Source of the DNA: an uncultured Psychroserpens sp.
Lineage (GTDB): Bacteria > Bacteroidota > Bacteroidia > Flavobacteriales > Flavobacteriaceae
DNA: 42,985 bases
NCBI GenBank assembly: GCA_905479815.1
Contig: CAJQOA010000116.1
Span: 1-42,985, forward strand
Direction of reading: 5' to 3'
Positions 17,665 to 25,691 of the stretch are shown here, one piece after another; position 1 is the first letter of the stretch; each line of letters starts with the position of its first letter. Position numbers and translations under genes: made by a program. The notes below the pieces were generated by a model, which saw nothing but the letters and a program-made list of their open reading frames with translations, was not told the DNA's origin and searched no databases.

Positions 17665-18616
17665 ATGAAGACATATACAAATACAGGAAATAAAGATACA
17701 CGCTCAGGATTTGGAGCTGGTTTGACAGAATTAGGGCAAACTAATGAAAACGTTGTTGCACTTTGTGCAGATTTGATTGGTTCTCTTAAAATGGATGATT
17801 TCAAAAAGAATCATCCAGAACGTTTTTTTCAAGTAGGGATTGCCGAGGCTAATATGATTGGTCTTGCAGCAGGAATGACTATTGGTGGAAAAATTCCATT
17901 TACTGGTACATTTGCAAATTTCTCTACTGGTCGTGTTTATGATCAAATTAGACAAAGTATTGCTTACTCTGACAAAAATGTAAAAATCTGTGCATCTCAC
18001 GCTGGATTAACACTTGGAGAAGATGGAGCTACACACCAAATTCTTGAAGATATTGGTTTGATGAAAATGTTACCAGGAATGACTGTAATAAATACATGTG
18101 ACTACAATCAAACTAGCTGCAACTATCGCCATTGCAAAACATCATGGACCTGTTTACTTGCGTTTTGGAAGACCAAAAGTAGCCAACTTTACTCCAGAAG
18201 ATCAAACTTTTGAAATAGGTAAAGCAGTTAAATTAACTGAAGGTACTGATGTGACTATCGTTGCAACGGGACATTTAGTTTGGGAAGCTCTTGAAGCCGC
18301 AAAAACTTTAAATGAAAAAGGTATTTCGGCAGAAGTGATTAATATCCATACGATCAAACCTCTAGATGATAAAGCTATTATAGATTCTGTTTCAAAAACA
18401 GGATGTGTTGTTACTGCAGAAGAGCACAATATGCTAGGTGGTCTTGGAGAAAGTGTTGCTAGAGTATTAGCTCTAAACAAACCAGCTCCTCAAGAATTTG
18501 TAGCTACTAAAGATACATTTGGAGAATCTGGAACTCCTGCCCAATTAATGGAAAAATATGGATTAAATGCCAATGCTATTATAAATGCATCAGAATTGGT
18601 TGTAAAAAGAAAATAA
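17665..18616 (+). pseudogene. transketolase C-terminal subunit, frameshifted
   Basis: Two overlapping frames together make one protein of about 317 residues. Frame one (from 17665) carries the pyrimidine-domain motifs [18 protein letters not shown] and [14 protein letters not shown], then loses homology after [10 protein letters not shown]. From about 18116 the next frame continues with [20 protein letters not shown] and runs to 18616 through the C-terminal transketolase domain (VTAEEHNMLGGLGESVARVL). One base stands between the ACT codon at 18112-18114 and GCT at 18116 where homologues have a Lys or Arg codon, so two bases appear lost. Read through as it stands, the first frame stops at 18213. 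This may be a real mutation, a base-calling error or, less likely, recoding; no slippery heptamer is evident. Confidence 0.85.
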
Positions 18617-18640
18617 AAGTCTTCAAACGATAACAACTTA

Positions 18641-18670
18641 AAATCTAGCCTTTATTGGCTAGATTTTTTT
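18641..18670 (+). terminator. terminator after the transketolase genes
   Basis: Perfect 10-bp stem AAATCTAGCC / GGCTAGATTT with a 6-nt loop and a T run, 24 bp past the transketolase stop. Confidence 0.9.
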
Positions 18671-18775
18671 ATTTAAGCCTATTAATACTATCTGGTAAAT
18701 TTCAGAAAAAAAGAAATAATTATCGTTTGGCAACGTTTTTGATATTATACATCCAAATCACAAAAAACGAATATT

Positions 18776-19366
18776 ATGAAAAAATTAGTTATTAGTACGT
18801 TTTTATTAACGTTGTTTTGTTTCAGTGCTAAGGCGCAAAATGGAGGTTCATTTGGTATAAAAGGTGGACTTAATTACAGTGCTAACGGAGATTATTTTGA
18901 ATCTATTAGTGAAAACGCAAAGAATCCTGATCGCAATGTTGGTTTTCATTTAGGTGTCTTTGGAAAAATTGGAAACAAATTATACCTTAGACCAGAACTC
19001 ATGTACACAAGTACTAAAAGTGATTATGATAGTGATGAGTTCACTGTAAAGAAAATTGATGCACCTATACTCGTCGGTATTAAAGTTATTGGGCCTGTTA
19101 GTGTTTTTGCTGGACCATCATTTCAATATATTCTTGATACCGAATTTGAAGGTATAAACATTGATAATATAGAAAATGACTTTTCTGTTGGGTTGAACTT
19201 TGGTATTGGTGTGAGTTTAAACAAAATTGGTATAGACTTAAGATATGAAAGAGGATTTAGCCAGAACGAAGGAAATTTTATTGGAAATAATCTAGGTGAA
19301 GGTGTTATAAGTAGAATTGATACTCGACCAGATCAACTAATTCTGAGTTTATCTATTGCTCTTTAA
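18776..19366 (+). CDS. outer-membrane beta-barrel protein (porin family)
   Basis: 196 residues with a Sec signal (MKKLVISTFLLTLFCFSAKA, then QNGG). The mature protein has alternating amphipathic strands: FGIKGGLNYSANG, LHLGVFGKIGNKLYLRPELM-like strands, and a final strand QLILSLSIAL typical of an eight-stranded OmpA/OmpX-like barrel used widely as PorT-type or generic 'outer membrane beta-barrel' proteins in Bacteroidota. The function is not identifiable. Single gene, closed by a bidirectional terminator at 19390-19418. Confidence 0.82.
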   Translation: MKKLVISTFLLTLFCFSAKAQNGGSFGIKGGLNYSANGDYFESISENAKNPDRNVGFHLGVFGKIGNKLYLRPELMYTSTKSDYDSDEFTVKKIDAPILVGIKVIGPVSVFAGPSFQYILDTEFEGINIDNIENDFSVGLNFGIGVSLNKIGIDLRYERGFSQNEGNFIGNNLGEGVISRIDTRPDQLILSLSIAL

Positions 19367-19389
19367 TTAAAAGCAAAAATATATTGAAC

Positions 19390-19418
19390 AAAAAAAGACG
19401 CTAAAAGCGTCTTTTTTT
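19390..19418. terminator. bidirectional terminator between convergent genes
   Basis: AAAAAAAGACGCT / AGCGTCTTTTTTT around a 3-nt loop, between the barrel gene (plus) and the FKBP lipoprotein (minus). Confidence 0.88.
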
Positions 19419-19444
19419 GTTTTATTTTGAAAATAGAACCTCTA

Positions 19445-20392
19445 TTAACTATCTGTTTGATTAGATTCTGTAGAATCTTCATCTAAATAATTAGGTATTC
19501 CGTCTCCATCAGAATCGTCATTTGTTGGGTCTCCATCTCCATCTAAATCTTCGAATAATGTAAATACACCATCTCCATCATCATCAGCATCTAGAAAATC
19601 AGGTATTTCATCACCATCTGTATCATCATCAGTTATGTTTTCATTTCCGTTAGTATCTTCTAAGTGCGTAAAAACTCCGTCATTATCATGATCATTAGCT
19701 TCTGAAGCATATAATTCAAACTTAAATATCAAGTTTGAGTATACAGGAATTCCAAATGGAGGTGAATTAAAATAGGCTAAACCTGATGGCAAAAACATCA
19801 CACCAAGTCCATAATTATTATAGCTTATTGTTCCATCTTCATTTATAATTGGCCCATTTTCAGCAGTTTTAAAATCTTGCAAAACATCTCTCCAACCAGG
19901 AATCACATTAATTAAGTCTAATGTTGTTGGGTTTACATTACTATCAAAAATATCACCATCTTCTAAAAAGCCAGTGTAAGCGATACTTACATCATCTGTG
20001 AAGTTTGGTGTAGGTCCACCTATACCTGGATTTAAATCTAAAACATAATATTCGTAATCTTGACTTAAAAATGAGGCTTCATGAACAACAACATCAGTAA
20101 TCAATAGCTCATTATCATCTGGATCTGGAAGCGGTAGATAATTACCAGCATCGTCTTGTGGCAACTCCAAAATTATAATATCATCTTTAGAATAATCAGC
20201 ACTTGAATCACTAAAAAACGATTTGTTATAATAGTGAGTTTGCAAGTACTCTATAAGAGTATCACTGTCTTCCAACTGTTGTTCTGCTCTATCTCGTGCA
20301 GGTATTACTGTTATTTCTGTTTCATCTGGAGTACAAGCTCCAAATGTTGCAACCAAAATAACAATTAAGATTGTTATGTATTTAGTATTCAT
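19445..20392 (-). CDS. FKBP-type prolyl isomerase lipoprotein with calcium-binding repeats
   Basis: 315 residues. The SPII signal ends VATFGAC (lipid Cys20). Residues about 115-235 are an FKBP domain: [39 protein letters not shown], then [14 protein letters not shown]. From about 237 to 310 runs a set of thrombospondin type-3-like acidic calcium repeats ([52 protein letters not shown]). FKBPs speed prolyl isomerisation during folding; the acidic tail probably needs calcium to be rigid and may act as a spacer on the cell surface. The pairing of the two modules is notable. Confidence 0.88.
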   Translation of the reverse strand: MNTKYITILIVILVATFGACTPDETEITVIPARDRAEQQLEDSDTLIEYLQTHYYNKSFFSDSSADYSKDDIIILELPQDDAGNYLPLPDPDDNELLITDVVVHEASFLSQDYEYYVLDLNPGIGGPTPNFTDDVSIAYTGFLEDGDIFDSNVNPTTLDLINVIPGWRDVLQDFKTAENGPIINEDGTISYNNYGLGVMFLPSGLAYFNSPPFGIPVYSNLIFKFELYASEANDHDNDGVFTHLEDTNGNENITDDDTDGDEIPDFLDADDDGDGVFTLFEDLDGDGDPTNDDSDGDGIPNYLDEDSTESNQTDS

Positions 20393-20476
20393 AGTGAATA
20401 AATTTTTCTTTAATTCAAATAAAATTTGAATTGTTCAATATTGCTTATTTTTAACGCGCAAGATACAATAATATAA

Positions 20477-20484
20477 TATTTTTG
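20477..20484 (+). promoter_or_regulatory. -7 box upstream of the S4 gene
   Basis: TATTTTTG, a perfect TAnnTTTG, 35 bp before the ATG at 20520. No -33 box at consensus spacing. Confidence 0.45.
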
Positions 20485-20519
20485 CACAATACAATTAACG
20501 TCAATTTCACAGTTTTAAT

Positions 20520-20900
20520 ATGCGAATAGATAAATATCTCTGGTGCACTAGATATTGTAAAACAAGAAGTATTGCAACAAATGCTTGTAAAAAAGGTCAT
20601 GTAAAGGTCAATGGTCAAGTTGTTAAACCTAGTAGAGATGTTTATGCAACTGATAAAATCGAATTTAGAAAAGACCAAATAAAGTATCAATTAGTAGTTA
20701 ATGACCTGCCTGAAAGCCGTGTTGGTGCTAAAATTGTTAATTTATACGTGACAGATGTGACTCCAAAAGAAGCTTTTGAAGCTAAAGATTTGCTTAAATA
20801 CTCTAAAGACTATTATAGAAAAAAAGGTATTGGTAGACCTACAAAAAAGGATAGAAGAGATATTGATGATTTTTATGAAACTCCTGAGGAAGAGTTATAA
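20520..20900 (+). CDS. S4-domain RNA-binding protein (Hsp15 family)
   Basis: 126 residues. The S4 fold occupies about 1-60: MRIDKYLWCTRYCKTRSIAT, then KGHVKVNGQVVKPSRDVY. The basic C-terminal tail (KKGIGRPTKKDRRDIDDFYE) is standard for Hsp15 (HslR-like) proteins, which bind free 50S subunits carrying nascent chains after heat stress. The role is inferred from family. It precedes a phosphoribosyltransferase that has its own -7 box. Confidence 0.88.
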   Translation: MRIDKYLWCTRYCKTRSIATNACKKGHVKVNGQVVKPSRDVYATDKIEFRKDQIKYQLVVNDLPESRVGAKIVNLYVTDVTPKEAFEAKDLLKYSKDYYRKKGIGRPTKKDRRDIDDFYETPEEEL

Positions 20901-20919
20901 TTTAAACAAAACGCTTTAT

Positions 20920-20927
20920 TATCTTTG
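20920..20927 (+). promoter_or_regulatory. -7 box of the phosphoribosyltransferase gene
   Basis: TATCTTTG, a perfect TAnnTTTG, 15 bp before the ATG at 20943, giving a very short leader. It also argues against the in-frame TTG at 20925 as the start. Confidence 0.5.
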
Positions 20928-20942
20928 AATAAATCAAAAAGC

Positions 20943-21446
20943 ATGAGCATTACTAAAGATATAATACTTAATCACCAAGAGATACAGCATAAAATAAAGC
21001 GCATTGCTTATCAAATTTATGAATGTAATGTCTATGAAGATGAAATTATTCTAGCAGGAATTGAGCACAATGGTTTCATACTAGCAAAAAAACTAAAACA
21101 AAGTCTTGAAAAAATCTCCAGTATTAAGCCAATTCTTTGTAAAGTGACTATTGATAAAAAGAATCCTCTATCTGAAGTAAAAACATCTTTAACAGAAAAA
21201 GAATACTCTAATAAATCAATTGTCTTAATTGATGATGTTCTTAACTCTGGTAGTACTTTGATATATGGTGTTAAACATTTTCTAGATGTTCCTTTAAAAC
21301 AGTTTAAAACAGCTGTATTAGTCAATAGAAATCATAAGAAATACCCAGTAAAAGCAGATTTCAAGGGGATTTCTCTATCAACTTCTCTTCATGAACATAT
21401 AGAAATTGATTTAACGGGAAAGTCACATCAAGCCTATTTAAAATAA
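20943..21446 (+). CDS. phosphoribosyltransferase family protein (PyrR/Hpt-like)
   Basis: 167 residues from the ATG at 20943. It has the type I phosphoribosyltransferase PRPP loop SIVLIDDVLNSGSTLIYG, with the two acidic residues and the GST stretch, and an upstream hood IILAGIEHNGFILAKKL. Such enzymes attach or remove ribose-5-phosphate on nucleobases; PyrR-like members regulate pyrimidine genes. The base specificity is not readable. Its last 9 bp overlap the 3' end of aroK on the opposite strand. Confidence 0.82.
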   Translation: MSITKDIILNHQEIQHKIKRIAYQIYECNVYEDEIILAGIEHNGFILAKKLKQSLEKISSIKPILCKVTIDKKNPLSEVKTSLTEKEYSNKSIVLIDDVLNSGSTLIYGVKHFLDVPLKQFKTAVLVNRNHKKYPVKADFKGISLSTSLHEHIEIDLTGKSHQAYLK

Positions 21447-21956
21447 TTTTAAAATGAGTTTATCTACAATCTCGTTTACAGTTAAGCCATCAGTTTTGAT
21501 CGTAATTAAGGATTGCTCATAAAATGATGCTCTTTCAAATATGTGTTTTCCAATAAATTCATTAAGCTCATTTTTTGTTTTTAAATGAGCAATCAATGGT
21601 CTTTTAGATTTTTCTTCAAATAATCTATCTGATAACGTAGGAATCGTAGCTTTCAAATAAATACTTAATGAGTTTTCAGATTCTAACATTAAATTGATGT
21701 TATTACCATAACATGGTGTGCCTCCTCCTAAGGAAACTACAGTGTTTTTTATTTTAGTTAGCTCTTTAAGGTAGCGATTTTCAATTTTTCTAAAATATAT
21801 TTCTCCTTTTGTCTCAAATATATTTTTAATGGATGTGCCTTCTTTTAACTCTATATAATCATCTAAATCAATATAATTATACATCAAAATCTTAGCTAAT
21901 TTCTTGCCAATTACTGATTTACCAGATCCCATATACCCAACAAAAAAAAGCGTCAT
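21438..21956 (-). CDS. aroK: shikimate kinase
   Basis: 172 residues, the normal length. Walker A is GYMGSGKS (residues 7-14), followed by the shikimate-binding YIDLDDYIE and VVSLGGGTPCY, and LFEEKSKRPLI carrying the lid/adenine region. It phosphorylates shikimate at the 3-hydroxyl in chorismate synthesis. It converges on the phosphoribosyltransferase gene with a 9-bp overlap of coding ends and no room for a terminator between them. Confidence 0.95.
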   Translation of the reverse strand: MTLFFVGYMGSGKSVIGKKLAKILMYNYIDLDDYIELKEGTSIKNIFETKGEIYFRKIENRYLKELTKIKNTVVSLGGGTPCYGNNINLMLESENSLSIYLKATIPTLSDRLFEEKSKRPLIAHLKTKNELNEFIGKHIFERASFYEQSLITIKTDGLTVNEIVDKLILKLF

Positions 21957-22031
21957 ATTATTCTTATAAATTGATTATTAAAAACATAATCATAGTTTAA
22001 ACAAAAAAACAAAAAAATATCTAAAAATAGG

Positions 22032-22062
22032 TTTGGATTATTAATTAATCGTTTTATATTTG
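22032..22062 (+). promoter_or_regulatory. promoter of tRNA-Lys
   Basis: TTTG (22032-22035), 19-nt spacer, TATATTTG (22055-22062). Both Bacteroidota promoter boxes at consensus spacing, 23 bp upstream of the tRNA. Confidence 0.75.
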
Positions 22063-22085
22063 CACCCTCGTTAGAGAAACTTATT

Positions 22086-22158
22086 GACCAGTTAGCTCAG
22101 TTGGCAGAGCATCTCCCTTTTAAGGAGAGGGTCCTGGGTTCGAGCCCCAGACTGGTCA
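22086..22158 (+). tRNA. tRNA-Lys (anticodon TTT)
   Basis: 73 nt. Acceptor GACCAGT/ACTGGTC with discriminator A at 22158; D arm GCTC...GAGC; anticodon stem TCTCC/GGAGA with loop CTTTTAA (anticodon TTT); T arm CTGGG-TTCGAGC-CCCAG. CCA is not encoded. A terminator follows at once. Confidence 0.97.
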
Positions 22159-22162
22159 CAAC

Positions 22163-22196
22163 AAAAAAAGTTAAGCATTTGCTTAACTTTTTTTTT
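22163..22196 (+). terminator. terminator after tRNA-Lys
   Basis: AAAAAAAGTTAAGC / GCTTAACTTTTTTT around a 4-nt loop, only 4 nt after the tRNA. The following tRNA-Leu therefore probably uses its own promoter or readthrough. Confidence 0.85.
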
Positions 22197-22213
22197 ACCT
22201 TTATTTAAATAAT

Positions 22214-22297
22214 GCGCACGTGGCGGAATTGGTAGACGCGCCAGCTTGAGGGGTTGGTGGACATTAGTCCGTGGAAGTTCGAGTCTTCTCGTGCGCA
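22214..22297 (+). tRNA. tRNA-Leu (anticodon GAG)
   Basis: 84 nt class II tRNA with a long variable arm. Acceptor GCGCACG/CGTGCGC and discriminator A; anticodon stem CCAGC/GTTGG with loop TTGAGGG (anticodon GAG); T loop TTCGAGT. CCA is not encoded. Confidence 0.95.
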
Positions 22298-22394
22298 CTT
22301 TTAATTTTTATTTCTTCATTTTTTTTAATACAATTGTCCTTTTTCGATAGTTATACTATTAAAATATTCTTAAAACGTCTTTCTATTCCAAAAA

Positions 22395-22427
22395 AAAGTT
22401 ACTTTTGTTTAACTTTTTTCAACTAAA
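22395..22427 (+). promoter_or_regulatory. promoter and CarH-type operator of the MerR regulator
   Basis: Perfect inverted repeat AAAGTTA (22395-22401), N8, TAACTTT (22410-22416). TTACTTT (22399), TAACTTT (22410) and AACTAAA (22421) are phased every 11 bp. A perfect -7 box TACTTTTG (22400-22407) lies inside it. The arrangement matches the one before crtI and suggests autorepression. Confidence 0.55.
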
Positions 22428-22428
22428 A

Positions 22429-23328
22429 ATGAACAACATAAAGAGTACCTTTAGCATCAAAGACCTAGAAAATCTAACTGGCATAAAAGCACATACCATT
22501 AGAATTTGGGAAAAGCGCTATAATCTTCTCCAGCCAGAACGTACAGATACTAATATTAGATATTACAGCTTAGTTAACCTTCAAAAGCTTTTAAACATTA
22601 GTTATTTAAATAATAATGGTTACAAAATATCAAAAATCGCCTCGCTTAATGTTAGGGAAATCCCTGAATTAGTTAAAGAAGTTGCTCAAAATGATCTTAC
22701 AAATAGTTACTCCATTGACACATTTAAGCTATCAATGTTAAATTTTGATCAAAAGCTCTTTTATGATACTTACGAGAGTTTAATTGAAGAGAAATCATTT
22801 ATTGAGATATTTTATCAAGATTTTATTCCTTTACTTTCTGAAATTGGCATGCTGTGGCAAACAGATACTATTACACCAGCACATGAACATTTTTTAACCT
22901 CTTTAATTAGGCAGAAAATTTTAGTGAATACTGAGAAAATTCAATCTCAAAATCAAGAGAAGACAGATAAAGTTTTTGTTTTATACCTCCCTGATAACGA
23001 AGTGCATGAATTAGGACTTATGATCATAAATTATCAAATAGTTGCAAGTGGCCATAAGTCTATTTTCTTAGGTCAAAGCGTACCTATTGAAGGCCTAAAA
23101 GATCTTCTCAATTATTATGATGACATCACATTTTTATCCTATTTCACTGTCAAACCAGAAAAAGAATATATCTCAGATTACCTTAAAGAATTTTCAGAGA
23201 AAATTCTAGTAAAAAAATCAATCAAATTCTGGGTTTTAGGAAGAATGCTAAATGAACTCGATTTAAATACACTCCCAAAACAAATTACACCTTTTGATTC
23301 TATTGAACATTTAGTTAAAAATTTGTAA
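22429..23328 (+). CDS. CarH/LitR-type B12-binding MerR regulator
   Basis: 299 residues from the ATG at 22429; an in-frame TTG at 22405 lies inside the operator and is unlikely. MerR helix-turn-helix at about 8-70 (IKAHTIRIWEKRYNLLQPER). Residues 90-170 resemble the CarH helical bundle with the W-x9-EH motif (Trp143, Glu153, His154). The Rossmann B12 domain carries ExHxxG (Glu191-Gly196, His193 as lower ligand). In Thermus and Myxococcus, CarH binds adenosylcobalamin, represses carotenoid genes in the dark and falls off in light. Here the residue after the Trp is Gln144, where Thermus CarH has the light-state ligand His132. The crt operon follows directly. Confidence 0.87.
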   Translation: MNNIKSTFSIKDLENLTGIKAHTIRIWEKRYNLLQPERTDTNIRYYSLVNLQKLLNISYLNNNGYKISKIASLNVREIPELVKEVAQNDLTNSYSIDTFKLSMLNFDQKLFYDTYESLIEEKSFIEIFYQDFIPLLSEIGMLWQTDTITPAHEHFLTSLIRQKILVNTEKIQSQNQEKTDKVFVLYLPDNEVHELGLMIINYQIVASGHKSIFLGQSVPIEGLKDLLNYYDDITFLSYFTVKPEKEYISDYLKEFSEKILVKKSIKFWVLGRMLNELDLNTLPKQITPFDSIEHLVKNL

Positions 23329-23341
23329 AAAAGCTTCAATA

Positions 23342-23378
23342 AAAGTTAATCTTGTTTAACTTTTATCTAACTTTGTTA
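23342..23378 (+). promoter_or_regulatory. CarH-type operator and promoter of the crt operon
   Basis: Same inverted repeat as before the regulator: AAAGTTA (23342-23348), N8, TAACTTT (23357-23363), sharing TTGTTTAACTTTT exactly. Phased repeats at 23346 (TTAATCT), 23357 and 23368 (both TAACTTT), each 11 bp apart. Possible -7 boxes are TAATCTTG (23347-23354, with TTTG at 23322-23325) or TAACTTTG (23368-23375); the latter would give a nearly leaderless crtI mRNA. Confidence 0.55.
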
Positions 23379-23382
23379 AACA

Positions 23383-24846
23383 ATGACAAAACGCATCTCT
23401 ATTATTGGTTCTGGTTTTTCTGCTCTTTCGGCATCCTGTTATCTTGCTAAAGAAGGCTATGATGTGACCATTTTCGAAAAAAATAAAACTATTGGTGGAC
23501 GATGTCGTCAATTCAAAAAAAACGGCTTTACTTTTGATATTGGACCTAGTTGGTACTGGATGCCAGATATATTTGATAAGTTCTTCGCCGATTTTGGTAA
23601 AAAAACATCAGATTTCTATCAGCTAGACAAATTAAGTCCTGCATATCAAATTTTATTTAAAGACGAAGTAATTACCATAGGAGACACCTTAGAAAAAATA
23701 TGTATTGAGTTTGATCGTATTGAGCCAGGAAGCTCTATATCTTTAAAAAAATTCATTGATAAAGCTGCTACAAACTATGATATTGCCATAAATAAAGTAG
23801 TACTAAAACCAGGTATCTCGCCTTTTGAGTTAGTAACACCTGAGACAGCTATGCGTGTTGATCAGTTTTTTAAGACTATAAGTGGAGATGTTAGAAAAAG
23901 CTTTAATAATACTAAACTGATTTCTACATTAGAATTTCCAGTATTATTCTTGGGAGCTAAACCAAGTAAAACACCTTCATTTTATAATTTCATGAACTAT
24001 GCCGACTTTGGCCTAGGCACTTGGCACCCAAAAGGTGGCATGTATGAGATTATTAAAGCAATGCAAGCAGTTGCAGAGAGTTTAGGTGTCAAAATACATA
24101 CAGAAAGCCCGATAGATAAGATAAATGTAGATAACAGTAGTGCAACGTCTATACTATCAAATGGCATAGAATATAAAAGTGATATTGTTTTGAGTGGAGC
24201 AGATTATCATCATTCAGAAACATTATTAGACCAGAAGTATCGTCAATATTCAGAAAAATACTGGAGTAAAAAAACATTTGCACCATCTTCTCTTCTATTC
24301 TATATTGGTTTTGATAAGAAATTGAAAAACATTCAACATCACAACTTATTCTTCGACACAAATTTTGAAACACATGCCGAAGAAATTTATGATAATCCAA
24401 AGTGGCCAAGTGATCCTTTGTTTTATGCAAATTTCCCATCTGTTACAGATCAATCTATGGCACCAGCTAATTGTGAAACAGGATTCTTTTTGATTCCTAT
24501 TGCACCAGGAATTGACGACACAGAAGAATTAAGGTCTCAATATTTTGACATTATCATGTCAAGATTTGAAAAATTAACGCAGCAATCCATTAAAAATAAT
24601 ATTATATTTAAAGAATCCTTTTGTGTAAAAGACTTTATAAAGGATTACAATTCTTATAAAGGTAATGCTTATGGTATGGCAAATACGCTATCTCAAACTG
24701 CATTTCTAAGGCCCAAATTGAAAAGCAAAAAGGTTAACAACCTCTATTTCACAGGACAATTAACGGTTCCAGGACCAGGAGTACCTCCTGCTCTAATTTC
24801 AGGAAAATTAGTAGCAGAGCTCATTAAAAAATATCACAGTAATTAA
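23383..24846 (+). CDS. crtI: phytoene desaturase
   Basis: 487 residues. N-terminal FAD Rossmann motif IIGSGFSALSASCYLAKEGY with the acidic end of strand two and GGRCRQFKKNGFTFDIGPSW, then a C-terminal FAD/bacterial phytoene-dehydrogenase signature NLYFTGQLTVPGPGVPPAL. CrtI performs the stepwise desaturation of phytoene to lycopene at the membrane. First gene of crtI-crtB-crtZ-crtY; crtB starts 1 bp after its stop. Preceded by a CarH-type operator. Confidence 0.96.
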   Translation: MTKRISIIGSGFSALSASCYLAKEGYDVTIFEKNKTIGGRCRQFKKNGFTFDIGPSWYWMPDIFDKFFADFGKKTSDFYQLDKLSPAYQILFKDEVITIGDTLEKICIEFDRIEPGSSISLKKFIDKAATNYDIAINKVVLKPGISPFELVTPETAMRVDQFFKTISGDVRKSFNNTKLISTLEFPVLFLGAKPSKTPSFYNFMNYADFGLGTWHPKGGMYEIIKAMQAVAESLGVKIHTESPIDKINVDNSSATSILSNGIEYKSDIVLSGADYHHSETLLDQKYRQYSEKYWSKKTFAPSSLLFYIGFDKKLKNIQHHNLFFDTNFETHAEEIYDNPKWPSDPLFYANFPSVTDQSMAPANCETGFFLIPIAPGIDDTEELRSQYFDIIMSRFEKLTQQSIKNNIIFKESFCVKDFIKDYNSYKGNAYGMANTLSQTAFLRPKLKSKKVNNLYFTGQLTVPGPGVPPALISGKLVAELIKKYHSN

Positions 24847-24847
24847 T

Positions 24848-25687
24848 ATGAAGTCAATTTTTGATACTGTTTCCCACGAGTGTAGTAAGGTTGTTACAAA
24901 ATCTTACAGTACTTCCTTTTCATTAGCAACAAAAATGTTGTCTGACTCAATACGTCAAGATATTTATAACATCTATGGATTTGTAAGATTCGCAGACGAA
25001 ATAGTAGATACTTTTCATGATTATGATAAGCAGGTATTGTTTGATAATTTCACAAAAGACTTAGAACTCGCATTAGAACAAAAGATTAGTTTAAACCCTA
25101 TTTTGAATTCATTTCAAGAAACCTATCATAGATACAATATTGATAAACATCTCGTTGATGCATTTATGAAAAGTATGCGTACAGATTTACACAAAAGCAC
25201 ATATTTAACAGATGAAGAATACAAACAGTACATCTATGGATCTGCTGATGTTGTAGGATTAATGTGTTTAAAAGTTTTTGTGAAGGGTGATAACGAAAAA
25301 TATGAGTCACTAAAAGACTCTGCTATGAGTTTAGGGTCTGCATTTCAAAAAGTAAATTTCTTAAGAGATTTAAAAGCAGATTTTGAAGATTTAAGCCGAA
25401 CTTATTTTCCAAATACAGATTTAAATCATCTAGATGAAGTCTCTAAACAAGCTATCATAAGTGATATAGAAAATGATTTCGCACTAGGTCTACAAGGTAT
25501 CAAGCGTTTACCTATAGAAGCAAAATTTGGTGTTTTTATGGCGTATAGGTATTACAGCCAGTTACTCAAAAAGCTAAAGAAGACACCAGCATTAGAGATA
25601 AAATCGACCAGAATTAGAGTACCCAACTACAAAAAGTTTGAGCTACTCACAAGAAGCTATGTTAAATATCAATTAAACTTAATGTAA
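24848..25687 (+). CDS. crtB: phytoene synthase
   Basis: 279 residues, all-helical prenyl synthase fold. The first aspartate-rich motif is YGFVRFADEIVD and the second is FLRDLKADFEDLSRTYFP; YSTSFSLATKML near residue 20 is also typical. It condenses two GGPP into 15-cis-phytoene. No GGPP synthase (crtE) lies in the window, so the precursor must come from elsewhere. crtB follows crtI by 1 bp and precedes crtZ by 4 bp, so the genes are co-transcribed. Confidence 0.95.
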   Translation: MKSIFDTVSHECSKVVTKSYSTSFSLATKMLSDSIRQDIYNIYGFVRFADEIVDTFHDYDKQVLFDNFTKDLELALEQKISLNPILNSFQETYHRYNIDKHLVDAFMKSMRTDLHKSTYLTDEEYKQYIYGSADVVGLMCLKVFVKGDNEKYESLKDSAMSLGSAFQKVNFLRDLKADFEDLSRTYFPNTDLNHLDEVSKQAIISDIENDFALGLQGIKRLPIEAKFGVFMAYRYYSQLLKKLKKTPALEIKSTRIRVPNYKKFELLTRSYVKYQLNLM

Positions 25688-25691
25688 TCGC

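Noticed and set aside
17731-18000. Minus-strand frame inside the transketolase gene
   Set aside because: Shadow of a well-conserved plus-strand coding region; no start context or recognisable protein.
18098-18213. Programmed frameshift in transketolase
   Set aside because: No slippery heptamer or stimulatory hairpin is evident at 18105-18120; mutation or sequencing error explains it better.
22092-22298. Minus-strand 68-residue frame across the two tRNA genes
   Set aside because: It is the antisense of tRNA-Lys and tRNA-Leu; such frames (ending REMLCQLS) are a common annotation artefact.
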